Of a stretch of 64,000 nucleotides of DNA, positions 52,389 to 60,766 are shown piece after piece. Below the pieces are notes generated by a model. The model saw only the letters and a list, made by a program, of their open reading frames with translations, searched no databases and was not told the origin of the DNA. This DNA comes from an uncultured Collinsella sp. (GTDB lineage Bacteria > Actinomycetota > Coriobacteriia > Coriobacteriales > Coriobacteriaceae): contig CABUTO010000001.1 in assembly GCA_902494535.1 (NCBI GenBank), positions 48,707 to 112,706 on the forward strand, read 5' to 3'. The translations under genes were made by a program, and so were the position numbers. How positions within the stretch are numbered: position 1 is the first letter of the stretch; every line of letters begins with the position of its first letter.

Positions 52389-52428
52389 ACGCCCCATTTG
52401 AGCAGCTTTCTCAAATGGGGCGTTTTGC
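52389..52428 (+). terminator. Intrinsic terminator behind ftsH
   Basis: CGCCCCATTTGAG pairs with CTCAAATGGGGCG across a seven-base loop, then TTTTG. It lies immediately before the next gene. Confidence 0.85.
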
Positions 52429-52443
52429 TTGAGAGGGATGGAA

Positions 52444-52899
52444 ATGAAGATCGTGGTGAGCGCCTGCTTGATGGGCGAGAGCTGCAAGTATAACGGGCTC
52501 GATAACTACCACCGCGCGTTGGTCGAGGCTTGCGAGCGCACGGGGACCGAGGTCCTCCTCGTGTGCCCCGAGGTCTTTGGCGGCCTGCTCACGCCGCGCA
52601 AGCCGTCCGAGATTGTGAACGGCGAGGTTCGTACCTGCGAGGGCATCTCGGTTGATCGTGAATTTCGCCTGGGTGCCCAACGTGCGCTCGATATGTGCGA
52701 GCAGGCAGGCGGACCGGAAGAGATAGTCGCGTGCATCCTTCAGGACCGCAGCCCCTCGTGCGGTGCGGGTCACATCTACGACGGCACCTTTAGCAGTACG
52801 CTCACCGCGGGCAACGGTGTTTTCGTCGACCTGCTCCTGCGCCACGGCTACCGTGTGATCCCGGCAAGCGAGTTCGACCCCAGCATGCTGGAGCAATAA
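52444..52899 (+). CDS. DUF523 family protein
   Basis: The 151-residue product (ATG 52444, AGAGGG six bases upstream) has the DUF523 pattern of conserved cysteines: VVSACLMGESCKYNG at the N-terminus, LLVCPEVFGGLLTPRKPSEI, and ACILQDRSPSCG in the middle. The family is small, cytoplasmic and of uncertain function; a Fe-S or metal-binding role is suspected from the cysteines. Confidence 0.9.
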   Translation: MKIVVSACLMGESCKYNGLDNYHRALVEACERTGTEVLLVCPEVFGGLLTPRKPSEIVNGEVRTCEGISVDREFRLGAQRALDMCEQAGGPEEIVACILQDRSPSCGAGHIYDGTFSSTLTAGNGVFVDLLLRHGYRVIPASEFDPSMLEQ

Positions 52900-52906
52900 A
52901 AAACCA

Positions 52907-52939
52907 CCACAAGGGCACTGCTCCCTTGTGGTGGTTTTG
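52907..52939. terminator. Bidirectional terminator between convergent genes
   Basis: ACCACCACAAGGG and CCCTTGTGGTGGT form a 13-base stem with a seven-base loop, flanked by A residues on the left and TTTT on the right. It ends both the DUF523 gene and the minus-strand dehydrogenase gene. Confidence 0.85.
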
Positions 52940-52947
52940 GCCTGGGT

Positions 52948-54030
52948 CTAGAGCGTGTGGCCGTAGGCGTTGGCGGTCTTGATGGCGGCGGCGAATTTTT
53001 CGTCGGTGAAGGGCTCCGGGTTGCCTTGCTTCCACTCGTTGGTGGCGTGCGCGTGCTCGCACAGGGCAGGGATATCGGTCTCGGAAAGCCCGACCTGCTC
53101 AAGCGTTACGGGCAGCCCCATCTGCTTGTTGAAGTCAGCATAGCGCTTAAGGTTCTCGGTGTCGCCCGTGTAGGCGAACAACACCAGCACGCCCAGGCTT
53201 ACGACTTCGCCGTGCAGGTAGGTGCCCTCACGCGGAATGCTGCAGGTGGCGTTGTAGAACGCGTGCGCCACGCTCGAGTTGTAGTAGTAATCGTTCTGGT
53301 TGGTCAGGTTCGAGACATAGCCCGTGTTGACCACGATGTCGAGCGCGATCTGCTTGACGGCCTCGCTCGACAGATTCTGACGAACGTCCTCAAGACCCTG
53401 AACACCATAGGTAAACAGCGGCTCGGAACAGGTGTGGGCAAGAGCCAGGCCAAGGCCGGCGGTGTGCTCCAGGTCGCCGGCGCTCGTGGCGTACTCGACT
53501 TCGGGCTGCTTGGACAGGGCGTCGCCCACGCCGGCCCAGAAGTACTCCGCCGGAGCCTCGGCGATGATCTTGGGATTGATGAAGATGTGCGCCGGTCGGT
53601 TGGGGTACGAATAGCCCTCGAGCGATCCATCGTCGTTGTAGACGACGGCAATGGCGGTCGCGGCGGAACAGTTAGAGCAAATCGTCGGCACCGTAAAGAC
53701 AATCTTCTTGAGCTCGATTGCCGCTGTCTTGACGGTGTCGAGTGCCTTGCCGCCGCCACAGGCGATAAGCACGTCTGCCTGCTGGCAAGCGGGGGAGTTC
53801 ACGACCTTGGCGATATTGGCGCGCGTACTGTTGGTGCCGTAGACGCGCGTCTCCAGAATCTCGACGTCGGTACCTTCAAGCGCCGCCTCGATGCCCGGCA
53901 GCGCCGCAGCTAGGGCTCGCTTGCCACCAATGATGGCGACTTTCTTCGCGCCGTACTCCGCCAGTGCGGCGGGCAGCTCGGTAAAGCAATCCTCGCCGAC
54001 GGTGTAGTCGCTCATTCCGATTGTGCGCAT
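52948..54030 (-). CDS. Iron-containing alcohol dehydrogenase, glycerol dehydrogenase-like
   Basis: The 360-residue product has the GldA-like fold: VAIIGGKRALAAALPGI, ADVLIACGGGKALDTVKTAA (NAD-binding GGGK), VPTICSNCSAATAIAVVY, then metal-ligand regions WAGVGDALSKQPEVEYA and a histidine segment around SVAHAFYNATCSIPREGTYLHGEVVSLG (family Asp and His ligands). It probably oxidises glycerol or reduces a related keto compound with NAD(H). Other hydroxycarboxylate dehydrogenases of this family (HcxA/YbdH) are equally possible. A GAAGG lies six bases before the ATG at 54030. Confidence 0.85.
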   Translation of the reverse strand: MRTIGMSDYTVGEDCFTELPAALAEYGAKKVAIIGGKRALAAALPGIEAALEGTDVEILETRVYGTNSTRANIAKVVNSPACQQADVLIACGGGKALDTVKTAAIELKKIVFTVPTICSNCSAATAIAVVYNDDGSLEGYSYPNRPAHIFINPKIIAEAPAEYFWAGVGDALSKQPEVEYATSAGDLEHTAGLGLALAHTCSEPLFTYGVQGLEDVRQNLSSEAVKQIALDIVVNTGYVSNLTNQNDYYYNSSVAHAFYNATCSIPREGTYLHGEVVSLGVLVLFAYTGDTENLKRYADFNKQMGLPVTLEQVGLSETDIPALCEHAHATNEWKQGNPEPFTDEKFAAAIKTANAYGHTL

Positions 54031-54151
54031 GGCAGCCTTCTTTCGTTAGTTAAAGTGCTTTCAGGTATTTTGCTCCTAGAGAAGGCTAACGACCGCGAGA
54101 AATTTCTTACGTATGAAACCAGTGTTGAGGGTTTTTCGCCGGCGCGGAACG

Positions 54152-54160
54152 TGCTAGCAT
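54152..54160 (+). promoter_or_regulatory. Extended -10 promoter element of ileS
   Basis: TGCTAGCAT (TG-N-TAGCAT) about seven bases before the predicted start of the T-box leader; no good -35 box is visible. It faces the divergent dehydrogenase gene. Confidence 0.55.
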
Positions 54161-54166
54161 ACTCCG

Positions 54167-54476
54167 CATAAGCGTTGATGGGGACGAGTAGTCGGCCGTC
54201 CGCATGCCACAGAGAGCGGGGAGCGCTGAGAACCCGTGCATGCGACCGATGAAAATCACCCCGGAGCTGCGGTCCCAACGGACGTGCCGCGCAGGCACGT
54301 CTTAGTAGATATCGCCGAGATGGTCGTCGATACAGGCCAGCCGAGTAACGGATGCGAGCGCGCGAATACGCGGGCGAGGGCATCTAAGCTGGGTGGTTAA
54401 ACGAAGAGCTTTTGCGGGCATACAGCCCGTTTTTGTGGCGCTTCGTCCCAGCTTGTAGGGACGGGCGCTTTTTTGG
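54167..54476 (+). promoter_or_regulatory. T-box riboswitch (isoleucine specifier) controlling ileS
   Basis: Stem I starts GTTGATGGGGACGAGTAGT and contains AGAGAGCGGGGAGC and GCTGAGAACCCG (AG bulge and distal loop). The specifier region GATGAAAATCACCCC holds ATC (54255-54257), an Ile codon followed by a purine. The antiterminator pairs AAGCTGGG (54386-54393) and CGAAG (54402-54406) with CCCAGCTT (54447-54454) and CTTCG (54441-54445), leaving a TGGTTAAA bulge whose TGG can pair with the tRNA CCA end. The competing terminator is listed separately. Uncharged tRNA-Ile should stabilise the antiterminator and turn ileS on. A side hairpin (CGGGC/GCCCG, about 54415-54430) sits in the antiterminator loop. 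Confidence 0.92.
54438..54474 (+). terminator. T-box-controlled terminator of the ileS leader
   Basis: GCGCTTCGTCCC pairs with GGGACGGGCGC across an eight-base loop, followed by six T residues. Its left arm overlaps the right half of the antiterminator, so the two are mutually exclusive. Confidence 0.9.
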
Positions 54477-54517
54477 TGCCCAACGGGCGTGCGCGCCCAC
54501 GACATGAAAGGGGTACC

Positions 54518-57319
54518 GTGGCAAACGAGTACAAGCAGACGATGAATCTGCCCAAAACCGGTTTTCCCATGCGTGCCGGTCTTTCCAAGTCCGAGCCCAA
54601 GCGACTCAAGGACTGGCAGGACAACAAGGTCTACGAGCAGGTTCTGAAGAAGAACGAGGGTCACAAGAAGTTCGTGCTGCACGACGGCCCTCCGTACGCC
54701 AACGGCCCGATCCACATCGGCCACGCCATGAACAAGATCTCCAAGGACATGATCAACCGCTACTGGATGATGCAGGGCTATGAGGTTCCCTATGTCCCCG
54801 GTTGGGACTGCCATGGCCAGCCGATCGAGCATAAAGTCGAGGAGAAGCTCGGCACCGAGAAGTTCAACCAGACCTCCACGGCTAAGATCCGCGAGCTTTG
54901 CAACAAGTTCGCTGTCGAGAACATCGAGCTGCAGAAGGCCGGCTTCCGTCGCCTGGGCGTGCTCGGCGATTGGGACAACCCCTATCTGACGCTCTATCAC
55001 CAGCATGACGCCGCCGACATCGAGGTCTTCAAGGCCATGTTCGACAAGGGCATGATCTATCGCGGTCACAAGCCCGTCCACTGGTGCAAGCACTGCCATA
55101 CCGCACTTGCTGAGGCCGAGATTGAGTACTCTGACGAGACGAGCCCGTCCATCTTCGTGCGCTTTGAGATGACCTCCAAGCCCGTCGGCCTCGAGAACTT
55201 CGACGGCCCGGTTGACTTTATCATCTGGACGACCACGCCGTGGACCATCCCCTCCGACCAGGCAGTTTCTCTCAAGCCCGGTGCCGCCTACGTCGCCGTT
55301 GAGCACGACGACCGCGCCGAGGTCATGCTCGAGGACCTGGCTCCCAAGTGCTGCGAGGAGTTTGGCTGGGAGTACACCCCGGTTGTGGTCGACGGCAAGC
55401 CCTATGTGGTTCCCGCCGAGACCTTCCATCACATTCACTATAAGCAGCCGATCTTTGACGGTGTTGAGGGCGTGGCACTGTTGGCCGATTACGTCGGTGT
55501 CGATGACGGTACCGGTATCGTCCACAACTCGCCCGGTCACGGCGTCGACGACTACTTCGCCTGCCTCAAGGAGGGCATCACCGACATTTGCATGCCGGTC
55601 GATGACGACGGCAAGTTCTACACCGGCGAGGAGTTTGGCACCGGCGGCCCCTTCAGCGGCATGGATACCGACGAGGCCAACCCGCACATCATCGAGTTCC
55701 TGCGCGAGCGCGGCACCCTGGTCCTCGAGAAGAAGATCACGCACAGCTATCCGCACTGCTGGCGCTGCAAGCACCCGGTGCTCTTCCGTGCTACCGACCA
55801 GTGGTTTGTCTCGATGGACAAGACCGGCTTGCGCGAGCAGGCTGGCAAAGAGGTCCGCGAGAACGTTAAGTGGTATCCGGCCCACGCGGCCAACCGCATC
55901 GGCGCCATGGTCGAGCAGCGTCCCGACTGGTGCATCAGCCGTCAGCGCAACTGGGGCGTGCCTATCCCCAGCTACACTTGCGCCGACTGCGGTGAGAAGG
56001 TCATGAACGACGCCACGCTCGACGCCGTCATCAAGCTCTTCCACGAGAAGGGCTCCGACGCCTGGTTCACCGACGCTCCCGAGAGCTACCTGGGCGAGGC
56101 CTGCGTCTGCCCCAAGTGCGGCGGCCATCACCTCAAGGCCGATAAGGACATCCTCGACGTGTGGTGGGATTCCGGCGTCTCTTGGAAGGCCGTCTGCGAG
56201 TACCGTCCCGAGCTGGAGTATCCGGCTGATGTGTACCTCGAGGGCTCCGACCAGCACCGCGGTTGGTTCCAAAGCTCGCTGCTCTCCTCGGTGGGCGCCA
56301 ACGGCCACGCTCCGTACAAGGCGGTTGTCTCGCAGGGCTTCACCCTCGACGGCCAGGGCCGTAAGATGTCCAAGTCGCTCGGCAACGTCATCGACCCCAA
56401 TAAGGTCTGCGACGAGATGGGCGCTGACATCATCCGTCTGTGGGTTGCATCCGTCGATACCAGCTCCGACGTGTCCATCGACCACGAGATCCTTGCTCGT
56501 ACGTCCGATGCCTACCGTCGTTTCCGCAACACGCTGCGCTTCCTGCTCTCCGAGCTCGAGGGTCAGTTTGAGCCCGAGACCGACGGCGTCGCCTTTGCCG
56601 ACCTGCTGCCGCTCGATAAGCTCATGGTTGCCCGCCTGACTCAGGTTCAGGCCGAGGTCGACGACGCCTACGCCAGCTACGAGTTCCCGCGCGCCTACCG
56701 TGCGCTTTATGACTTCGTGGTTACCGAGCTCTCCAACGTGTACCTCGACGCCCTGAAGGACCGTCTGTACTGCGACAAGCCCGGCTCGCTCGAGCGTCGC
56801 AGCGCCCAGACCGTGCTGGCCGAACTCTTCTCGATGCTCATGCGCGACCTGCAGCCGATCCTGTCCTACACGGTTGACGAGGCCATGGCATATGCGCCCG
56901 CTGGCTGCGTCGATCACCAGAAGTACGCCGCGCTGCTCGATTGGTACAAGTCGCCCATCACGGTCGACGAGGCCAATGAGTTCGAGGGCGTGCTCGAGGC
57001 TTCTCTTGAGCTCCGTAGCGCCGTGACCAAGGCCCTTGAGGATGCCCGTTCTGCCGGCACCTTCACCAAGAGCCAGCAGGTTCGCGTCAAGGCGGTCGTT
57101 CCCGCCGAGATGTACGCGCTGCTGACTGGTGACAAAGCGGTCGACCTGGCCGAGTTCTACATCGTCTCCGATGTTGAGCTGACCCAGGGCGAAGAGCTTT
57201 CCGTCTGCATTGATGCTGCCGAGGGCGAGTGCTGCGACCGTTGCTGGAACTATCGCACCACCGTCGGCGAGTACAACGGCCACGCGCATATCTGCAAGCG
57301 CTGCGCTGACGCGCTGTAA
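54518..57319 (+). CDS. ileS: Isoleucyl-tRNA synthetase
   Basis: The 933-residue product starts at GTG 54518, four to five bases after AAAGGGG, rather than upstream inside the leader. It has HIGH as DGPPYANGPIHIGHAMN (near residue 60), the CP1 editing domain (about 190-390), GWFQSSLLSSVG, KMSKSLGNVIDP (near 615) and a C-terminal zinc finger with CCDRCWNYR and CKRC. This is the short bacterial IleRS type. It charges tRNA-Ile and is controlled by the T-box upstream. Confidence 0.97.
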   Translation: MANEYKQTMNLPKTGFPMRAGLSKSEPKRLKDWQDNKVYEQVLKKNEGHKKFVLHDGPPYANGPIHIGHAMNKISKDMINRYWMMQGYEVPYVPGWDCHGQPIEHKVEEKLGTEKFNQTSTAKIRELCNKFAVENIELQKAGFRRLGVLGDWDNPYLTLYHQHDAADIEVFKAMFDKGMIYRGHKPVHWCKHCHTALAEAEIEYSDETSPSIFVRFEMTSKPVGLENFDGPVDFIIWTTTPWTIPSDQAVSLKPGAAYVAVEHDDRAEVMLEDLAPKCCEEFGWEYTPVVVDGKPYVVPAETFHHIHYKQPIFDGVEGVALLADYVGVDDGTGIVHNSPGHGVDDYFACLKEGITDICMPVDDDGKFYTGEEFGTGGPFSGMDTDEANPHIIEFLRERGTLVLEKKITHSYPHCWRCKHPVLFRATDQWFVSMDKTGLREQAGKEVRENVKWYPAHAANRIGAMVEQRPDWCISRQRNWGVPIPSYTCADCGEKVMNDATLDAVIKLFHEKGSDAWFTDAPESYLGEACVCPKCGGHHLKADKDILDVWWDSGVSWKAVCEYRPELEYPADVYLEGSDQHRGWFQSSLLSSVGANGHAPYKAVVSQGFTLDGQGRKMSKSLGNVIDPNKVCDEMGADIIRLWVASVDTSSDVSIDHEILARTSDAYRRFRNTLRFLLSELEGQFEPETDGVAFADLLPLDKLMVARLTQVQAEVDDAYASYEFPRAYRALYDFVVTELSNVYLDALKDRLYCDKPGSLERRSAQTVLAELFSMLMRDLQPILSYTVDEAMAYAPAGCVDHQKYAALLDWYKSPITVDEANEFEGVLEASLELRSAVTKALEDARSAGTFTKSQQVRVKAVVPAEMYALLTGDKAVDLAEFYIVSDVELTQGEELSVCIDAAEGECCDRCWNYRTTVGEYNGHAHICKRCADAL

Positions 57320-57320
57320 G

Positions 57321-57345
57321 TTACGGCGTTCGTAGAACGCCGTAA
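57321..57345 (+). other. Hairpin behind ileS
   Basis: TTACGGCGTTC and GAACGCCGTAA form a perfect 11-base stem with a GTA loop, directly after the ileS stop. No T-tract, so an mRNA 3'-end stabiliser or part of the repeat that follows is more likely than a terminator. Confidence 0.55.
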
Positions 57346-57359
57346 CCTACCGACGCTGC

Positions 57360-57458
57360 AAACGCCCCCAAAGCGGCAATCTGACGTTCAATCGTCGGTC
57401 GCGTACCAAAGTACGCTTCCCTCCTCTTTCACGTCACCTTGCTCGCTTAGGGACGTTT
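57360..57458. repeat. Palindromic repeat family B, copy 2
   Basis: About 99 bp of imperfect dyad symmetry centred on GCGTACCAAAGTACGC (57401-57416), with outer arms AAACG/CGTTT exactly symmetric about that centre. The central 50 bases closely match 14662-14759. Confidence 0.75.
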
Positions 57459-57544
57459 TCGCTGTTGGCGACGGCAACGCGGCTTTTCCATTGTTGGAAC
57501 TAGAGCCTTCTTTTTCGACCTGTGCTCTTAGTCGAAAGCTATTT

Positions 57545-57580
57545 AGCGACATTCCGTTATTCGGAATGTCGCTTTTGTTT
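57545..57580 (+). terminator. Intrinsic terminator upstream of lspA
   Basis: AGCGACATTCCG pairs with CGGAATGTCGCT with a short loop, then TTTGTTTTG. Confidence 0.8.
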
Positions 57581-57694
57581 TGTGCTGGTTATTTCGCTTG
57601 CGTTGGTGGATATGTCGTGCGCTCTGCGTATGGCAATATAAGATGGTTAATTGCGTTCAACGGAATTCGATGTTCTTGAGGGTAGGGGATTGAT

Positions 57695-58294
57695 TTGGGT
57701 CGTGCTGGGGATATGACGCCGTCTTTGCGTTGGCGGTTGGGTGTTGCTGGTGGGGTAGCGCTCGTTGTGCTGCTTGTTGACCAGCTGACCAAGCTTGCGG
57801 TTCGTGCCGTGGGCGAAGCTTTGCATGTGACTGCCATCCCCGGTGTCATCGACTTTATGTTTGTCCGCAATATCGGTGCTGCCTTTAGTATGGGCGAGGG
57901 GCATGGCATCGCGTTTGCCGTGCTGGCGTTGGCGGTCATTATCGCTATTGCCGTGTACCTCGTTCGTGCACCCCAGCTCGCCCATCTTGAGGTTGTGGGC
58001 ATGGCGATGGTTGCGGGCGGTGCTATCGGCAACGCTATCGATCGTTTGGCCTTTGGCTTCGTGACCGATTTTATTGCCACCACCTTCGTCGACTTCCCCG
58101 TCTTTAATGTGGCCGATATCGGCATTACCTTGGGCGTCGTGCTCGCCCTCTTCGGTTACATGTTCTTGAGCCCCGCTGCCCGTGAGGTCGATGCGACCGC
58201 CGAGCTTAACGCCCGTGATGAGGCCCGCGCTAAGCGCAAGGCCCAGCAGCGTGGGGAGCGTGCCCGCAAGATTCGCGAAAGGAATGATCGTTAA
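57695..58294 (+). CDS. lspA: Lipoprotein signal peptidase
   Basis: I use TTG 57695 (AGGGGA six bases upstream); ATG 57713 is an alternative. The 199-residue product has four membrane segments and the LspA motifs: LLVDQLTKLAV near the N-terminus, FVRNIGAAFSMGEG, GGAIGNAIDRLAFGFVTDFI (first catalytic Asp) and VDFPVFNVADIGI (second catalytic Asp). A long charged C-terminal tail (about 40 residues, Arg/Ala/Glu-rich) extends beyond the usual 160-residue enzyme. It removes lipoprotein signal peptides. It is coupled to the downstream RluA gene by a one-base overlap, the common lspA-rluD pairing. Confidence 0.94.
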   Translation: MGRAGDMTPSLRWRLGVAGGVALVVLLVDQLTKLAVRAVGEALHVTAIPGVIDFMFVRNIGAAFSMGEGHGIAFAVLALAVIIAIAVYLVRAPQLAHLEVVGMAMVAGGAIGNAIDRLAFGFVTDFIATTFVDFPVFNVADIGITLGVVLALFGYMFLSPAAREVDATAELNARDEARAKRKAQQRGERARKIRERNDR

Positions 58295-59307
58295 TGGCCG
58301 ACATCCATATTCTTGTTGCCGACGATTGCTCTGGCCAGCGTCTCGACGCCTTTTTGGGTGCCAACGACGGCTGCCCCACGCGCTCTGCCTGCGCGTATCT
58401 GATCGAGGGCGGCGCCGTAATCGTGAACGGCGAGACCTGTCTGTCAAAAAAGTATGCCGTACGCGCCGGTGACCGCATCTCGGTCGACCTGCCCGAGCCG
58501 CACGATCCCACCGATGTGATTCCCGAGGCCATCCCGCTCGACATTCGCTATGAGGACGACTATCTCATTGTGCTCTCCAAGCAGCGCGGGCTGGTGTGCC
58601 ATCCCGCCCACGGCCACGAGAGCGGCACGCTTGCGAACGCCTTGGTCTACCACTGCGGTATCGATCATCTTGGTACCGTGCAGGGTGAGGACCGCCCCGG
58701 CATCGTGCATCGCCTGGATCGCGATACCTCGGGCCTTATGCTCGCGGCAAAAGACGACGACACCCAGCGCGCGCTTCAAAATCTCATTCGCACGCGTGCG
58801 CTCGACCGCCGCTATATCACGCTTGTCCACGGGCACATCGCCATGGACGAGGGCACCATCAATACCGGTATCGCCCGTTCTACGCGCGACCGCGTCAAGA
58901 TGGCGGTTTCGGACGACCCCTTTGCCCGTCAGGCCATTACGACCTTTAAAGTCCTCGAGCGCTTTGATTCCACGCGCTTTGACGATGGTTATACGCTCGT
59001 TGAGTGCCATCTGTTTACCGGTCGCACGCACCAGATTCGCGTGCATATGCGTCATATCAACCACGCCTGCGTGGGCGATCCACTCTACGGCAAGTGCGAT
59101 GCGCGCGCCGACCAGGGCCTGACCAGGCAGTTCCTTCATTCCTGGCGCGTGGCGTTCGACCATCCCGTGACGGGGGAGCGCATTGAGTGCCGCGACGAGT
59201 TGCCGTGGGATCTCGCTGCGGTTCTCGACGATCTGGCTCCGCGCTCGCTCGGTCGCACGGCCGTTGGAGATGAAATCGTTCCGCAGCTCGGTCTTCTCGA
59301 AGCCTAG
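58294..59307 (+). CDS. rluD: RluA-family 23S rRNA pseudouridine synthase
   Basis: The 337-residue product has an N-terminal S4 domain (DDCSGQRLDAFLGAND, then GGAVIVNGET), then the catalytic GIVHRLDRDTSGLML motif with the active Asp (near residue 147) and LFTGRTHQIRVHMRHI. It is of the RluD/RluC type; lspA linkage favours the ylyB/RluD group. The last 30 residues form a family-variable tail. Confidence 0.93.
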   Translation: MADIHILVADDCSGQRLDAFLGANDGCPTRSACAYLIEGGAVIVNGETCLSKKYAVRAGDRISVDLPEPHDPTDVIPEAIPLDIRYEDDYLIVLSKQRGLVCHPAHGHESGTLANALVYHCGIDHLGTVQGEDRPGIVHRLDRDTSGLMLAAKDDDTQRALQNLIRTRALDRRYITLVHGHIAMDEGTINTGIARSTRDRVKMAVSDDPFARQAITTFKVLERFDSTRFDDGYTLVECHLFTGRTHQIRVHMRHINHACVGDPLYGKCDARADQGLTRQFLHSWRVAFDHPVTGERIECRDELPWDLAAVLDDLAPRSLGRTAVGDEIVPQLGLLEA

Positions 59308-59389
59308 CCAGTATTAGGTGGTTTCTTGAACTCGGTAAGCCTGCGGTAAGATATACGATTGTTTACGTTACGCGTTGCTGGGAGCCTGC

Positions 59390-60685
59390 ATGCTCGCCTT
59401 TTTACAAACCAACACACCCATCGTGATCTTCAACCAGATTGTCGTCACGCTGCTCACGGTCTGCTTTCTGTACCAGGTGGTCTTCTTTGTCATTGGCGCT
59501 CTTCGTGGCGAGGTCGCGCCTCCCAAGGCCAAAAAACTCCATCGCTATGCCTTTTTTATCGCGGCGCATAATGAGGAGGCCGTGATCGCCAACCTCGTTC
59601 GCTCCATCAAGGACCAGGATTATCCGTCCGAGCTCATCGAGGTTTTCGTGGTCGCCGATGCCTGCACCGACAACACGGCGCAGCTCGCGCGCGAGGCCGG
59701 TGCCATTGTTTACGAGCGCAATGACCTGGCCCGCAAGGGCAAGAGCTGGGTCATGGACTTTGGCTTCGACCGCATTCTCAACGAGTATCCCGACACGTTT
59801 GAGGGCTACTTTATCTTCGATGCCGATAACGTTATCTCCCGCGATTACGTTTCCAAGATGAATGATGCCTTTGACCAGGGCTTCCATGTGGTCACGAGCT
59901 ATCGCAATTCCAAGAACTTCGGCAGCTCGTGGATCTCGGCTGCTAATGCCACGTGGTATCTACGCGAGGCGCGCTTCCTCAACAACGCGCGTAATATCTG
60001 CAAGACGTCCTGCGCTGTTTCGGGTTCGGGCTACCTCATCTCCGCCAGCGTTATCGAGGGCATGCACGGTTGGCAGTTCCACACGCTGACCGAGGACATT
60101 CAGTTCACCACGTTCTGCGCCATTCACGGCATTCGCATTGGCTATGCGCCGGCGGAGTTCTTTGACGAACAACCCGTGACGTTTAAGGCGTCCTGGAAAC
60201 AGCGCATGCGTTGGACCAAGGGCTTCTACCAGGTGTTCTTTACTTACGGTAAGCACCTGGTCAAGTCGACCTTCCGCTACCATCGCTTTGCCGCCTACGA
60301 CATGTTCATGACGATCGCCCCGGGTATGCTGCTGTCGCTCATCTCGATGCTCGCCAATGCGACGTTCCTGATCGTGGGTGGACTCTCGCACGGCTTTTTG
60401 GCTACCGAAGTCGAGATGCAGGCCTGTGCCGCTTCGCTCATTATGACCTTCGCCATGATGTATCTGACTTTCTTTATCCTGGCGCTGCTCACGACTATCT
60501 TTGAGTACGAGCACATTCACTGCGCGCAAAAGTGGCGTCTGGTGACTAACCTGTTTACCTTCCCGATCTTTATGTTCAGCTATATCCCCATCACGGTGGC
60601 CGCGCTGTTCCTGAAGGTCGACTGGGTCCCGACGCAGCACGCCGTGAGTGTTACCCTCGACGAGGTCATGCAAGGCGCCAAATAA
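59390..60685 (+). CDS. Processive-type GT2 membrane glycosyltransferase
   Basis: The 431-residue product starts at ATG 59390 (GGGAG five bases upstream) behind a TTGAAC/TAAGAT-like promoter. An N-terminal membrane helix is followed by a GT-A domain with AFFIAAHNEEAVIANLVRSI, FIFDADNVISRDYV (DxD-type), SGSGYLISA, TEDIQFTTF and QRMRWTKGFYQVF (QxxRW of processive enzymes), then four to five membrane segments. It resembles bacterial polysaccharide and glycolipid synthases of the cellulose/hyaluronan synthase family. The product sugar is unknown. No other polysaccharide genes are adjacent. Confidence 0.88.
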   Translation: MLAFLQTNTPIVIFNQIVVTLLTVCFLYQVVFFVIGALRGEVAPPKAKKLHRYAFFIAAHNEEAVIANLVRSIKDQDYPSELIEVFVVADACTDNTAQLAREAGAIVYERNDLARKGKSWVMDFGFDRILNEYPDTFEGYFIFDADNVISRDYVSKMNDAFDQGFHVVTSYRNSKNFGSSWISAANATWYLREARFLNNARNICKTSCAVSGSGYLISASVIEGMHGWQFHTLTEDIQFTTFCAIHGIRIGYAPAEFFDEQPVTFKASWKQRMRWTKGFYQVFFTYGKHLVKSTFRYHRFAAYDMFMTIAPGMLLSLISMLANATFLIVGGLSHGFLATEVEMQACAASLIMTFAMMYLTFFILALLTTIFEYEHIHCAQKWRLVTNLFTFPIFMFSYIPITVAALFLKVDWVPTQHAVSVTLDEVMQGAK

Positions 60686-60697
60686 CCATGATCAAAA

Positions 60698-60735
60698 CCA
60701 TCACAAAGGGGACAGGCACCTTTGTGGTGGTTTTT
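60698..60735. repeat. Hairpin with GGGGACAGGCACC core
   Basis: AAACCATCACAAAGG pairs with CCTTTGTGGTGGTTT around GGACAGGCA, then TTTGCG. It can act as a terminator for the glycosyltransferase gene; the core resembles a dispersed repeat seen in many low- and high-GC Gram-positives. Confidence 0.65.
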
Positions 60736-60766
60736 GCGTTTGAGCTGCTGCCCAAGGAGGTGTTCG

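Noticed and set aside
54302..57289. 995-codon open frame on the minus strand antisense to ileS
   Set aside because: It is the shadow of ileS produced by strong G/C third-position bias. The peptide is Val/Gly/Leu/Asp repeats with no domain; ileS is complete on the other strand.
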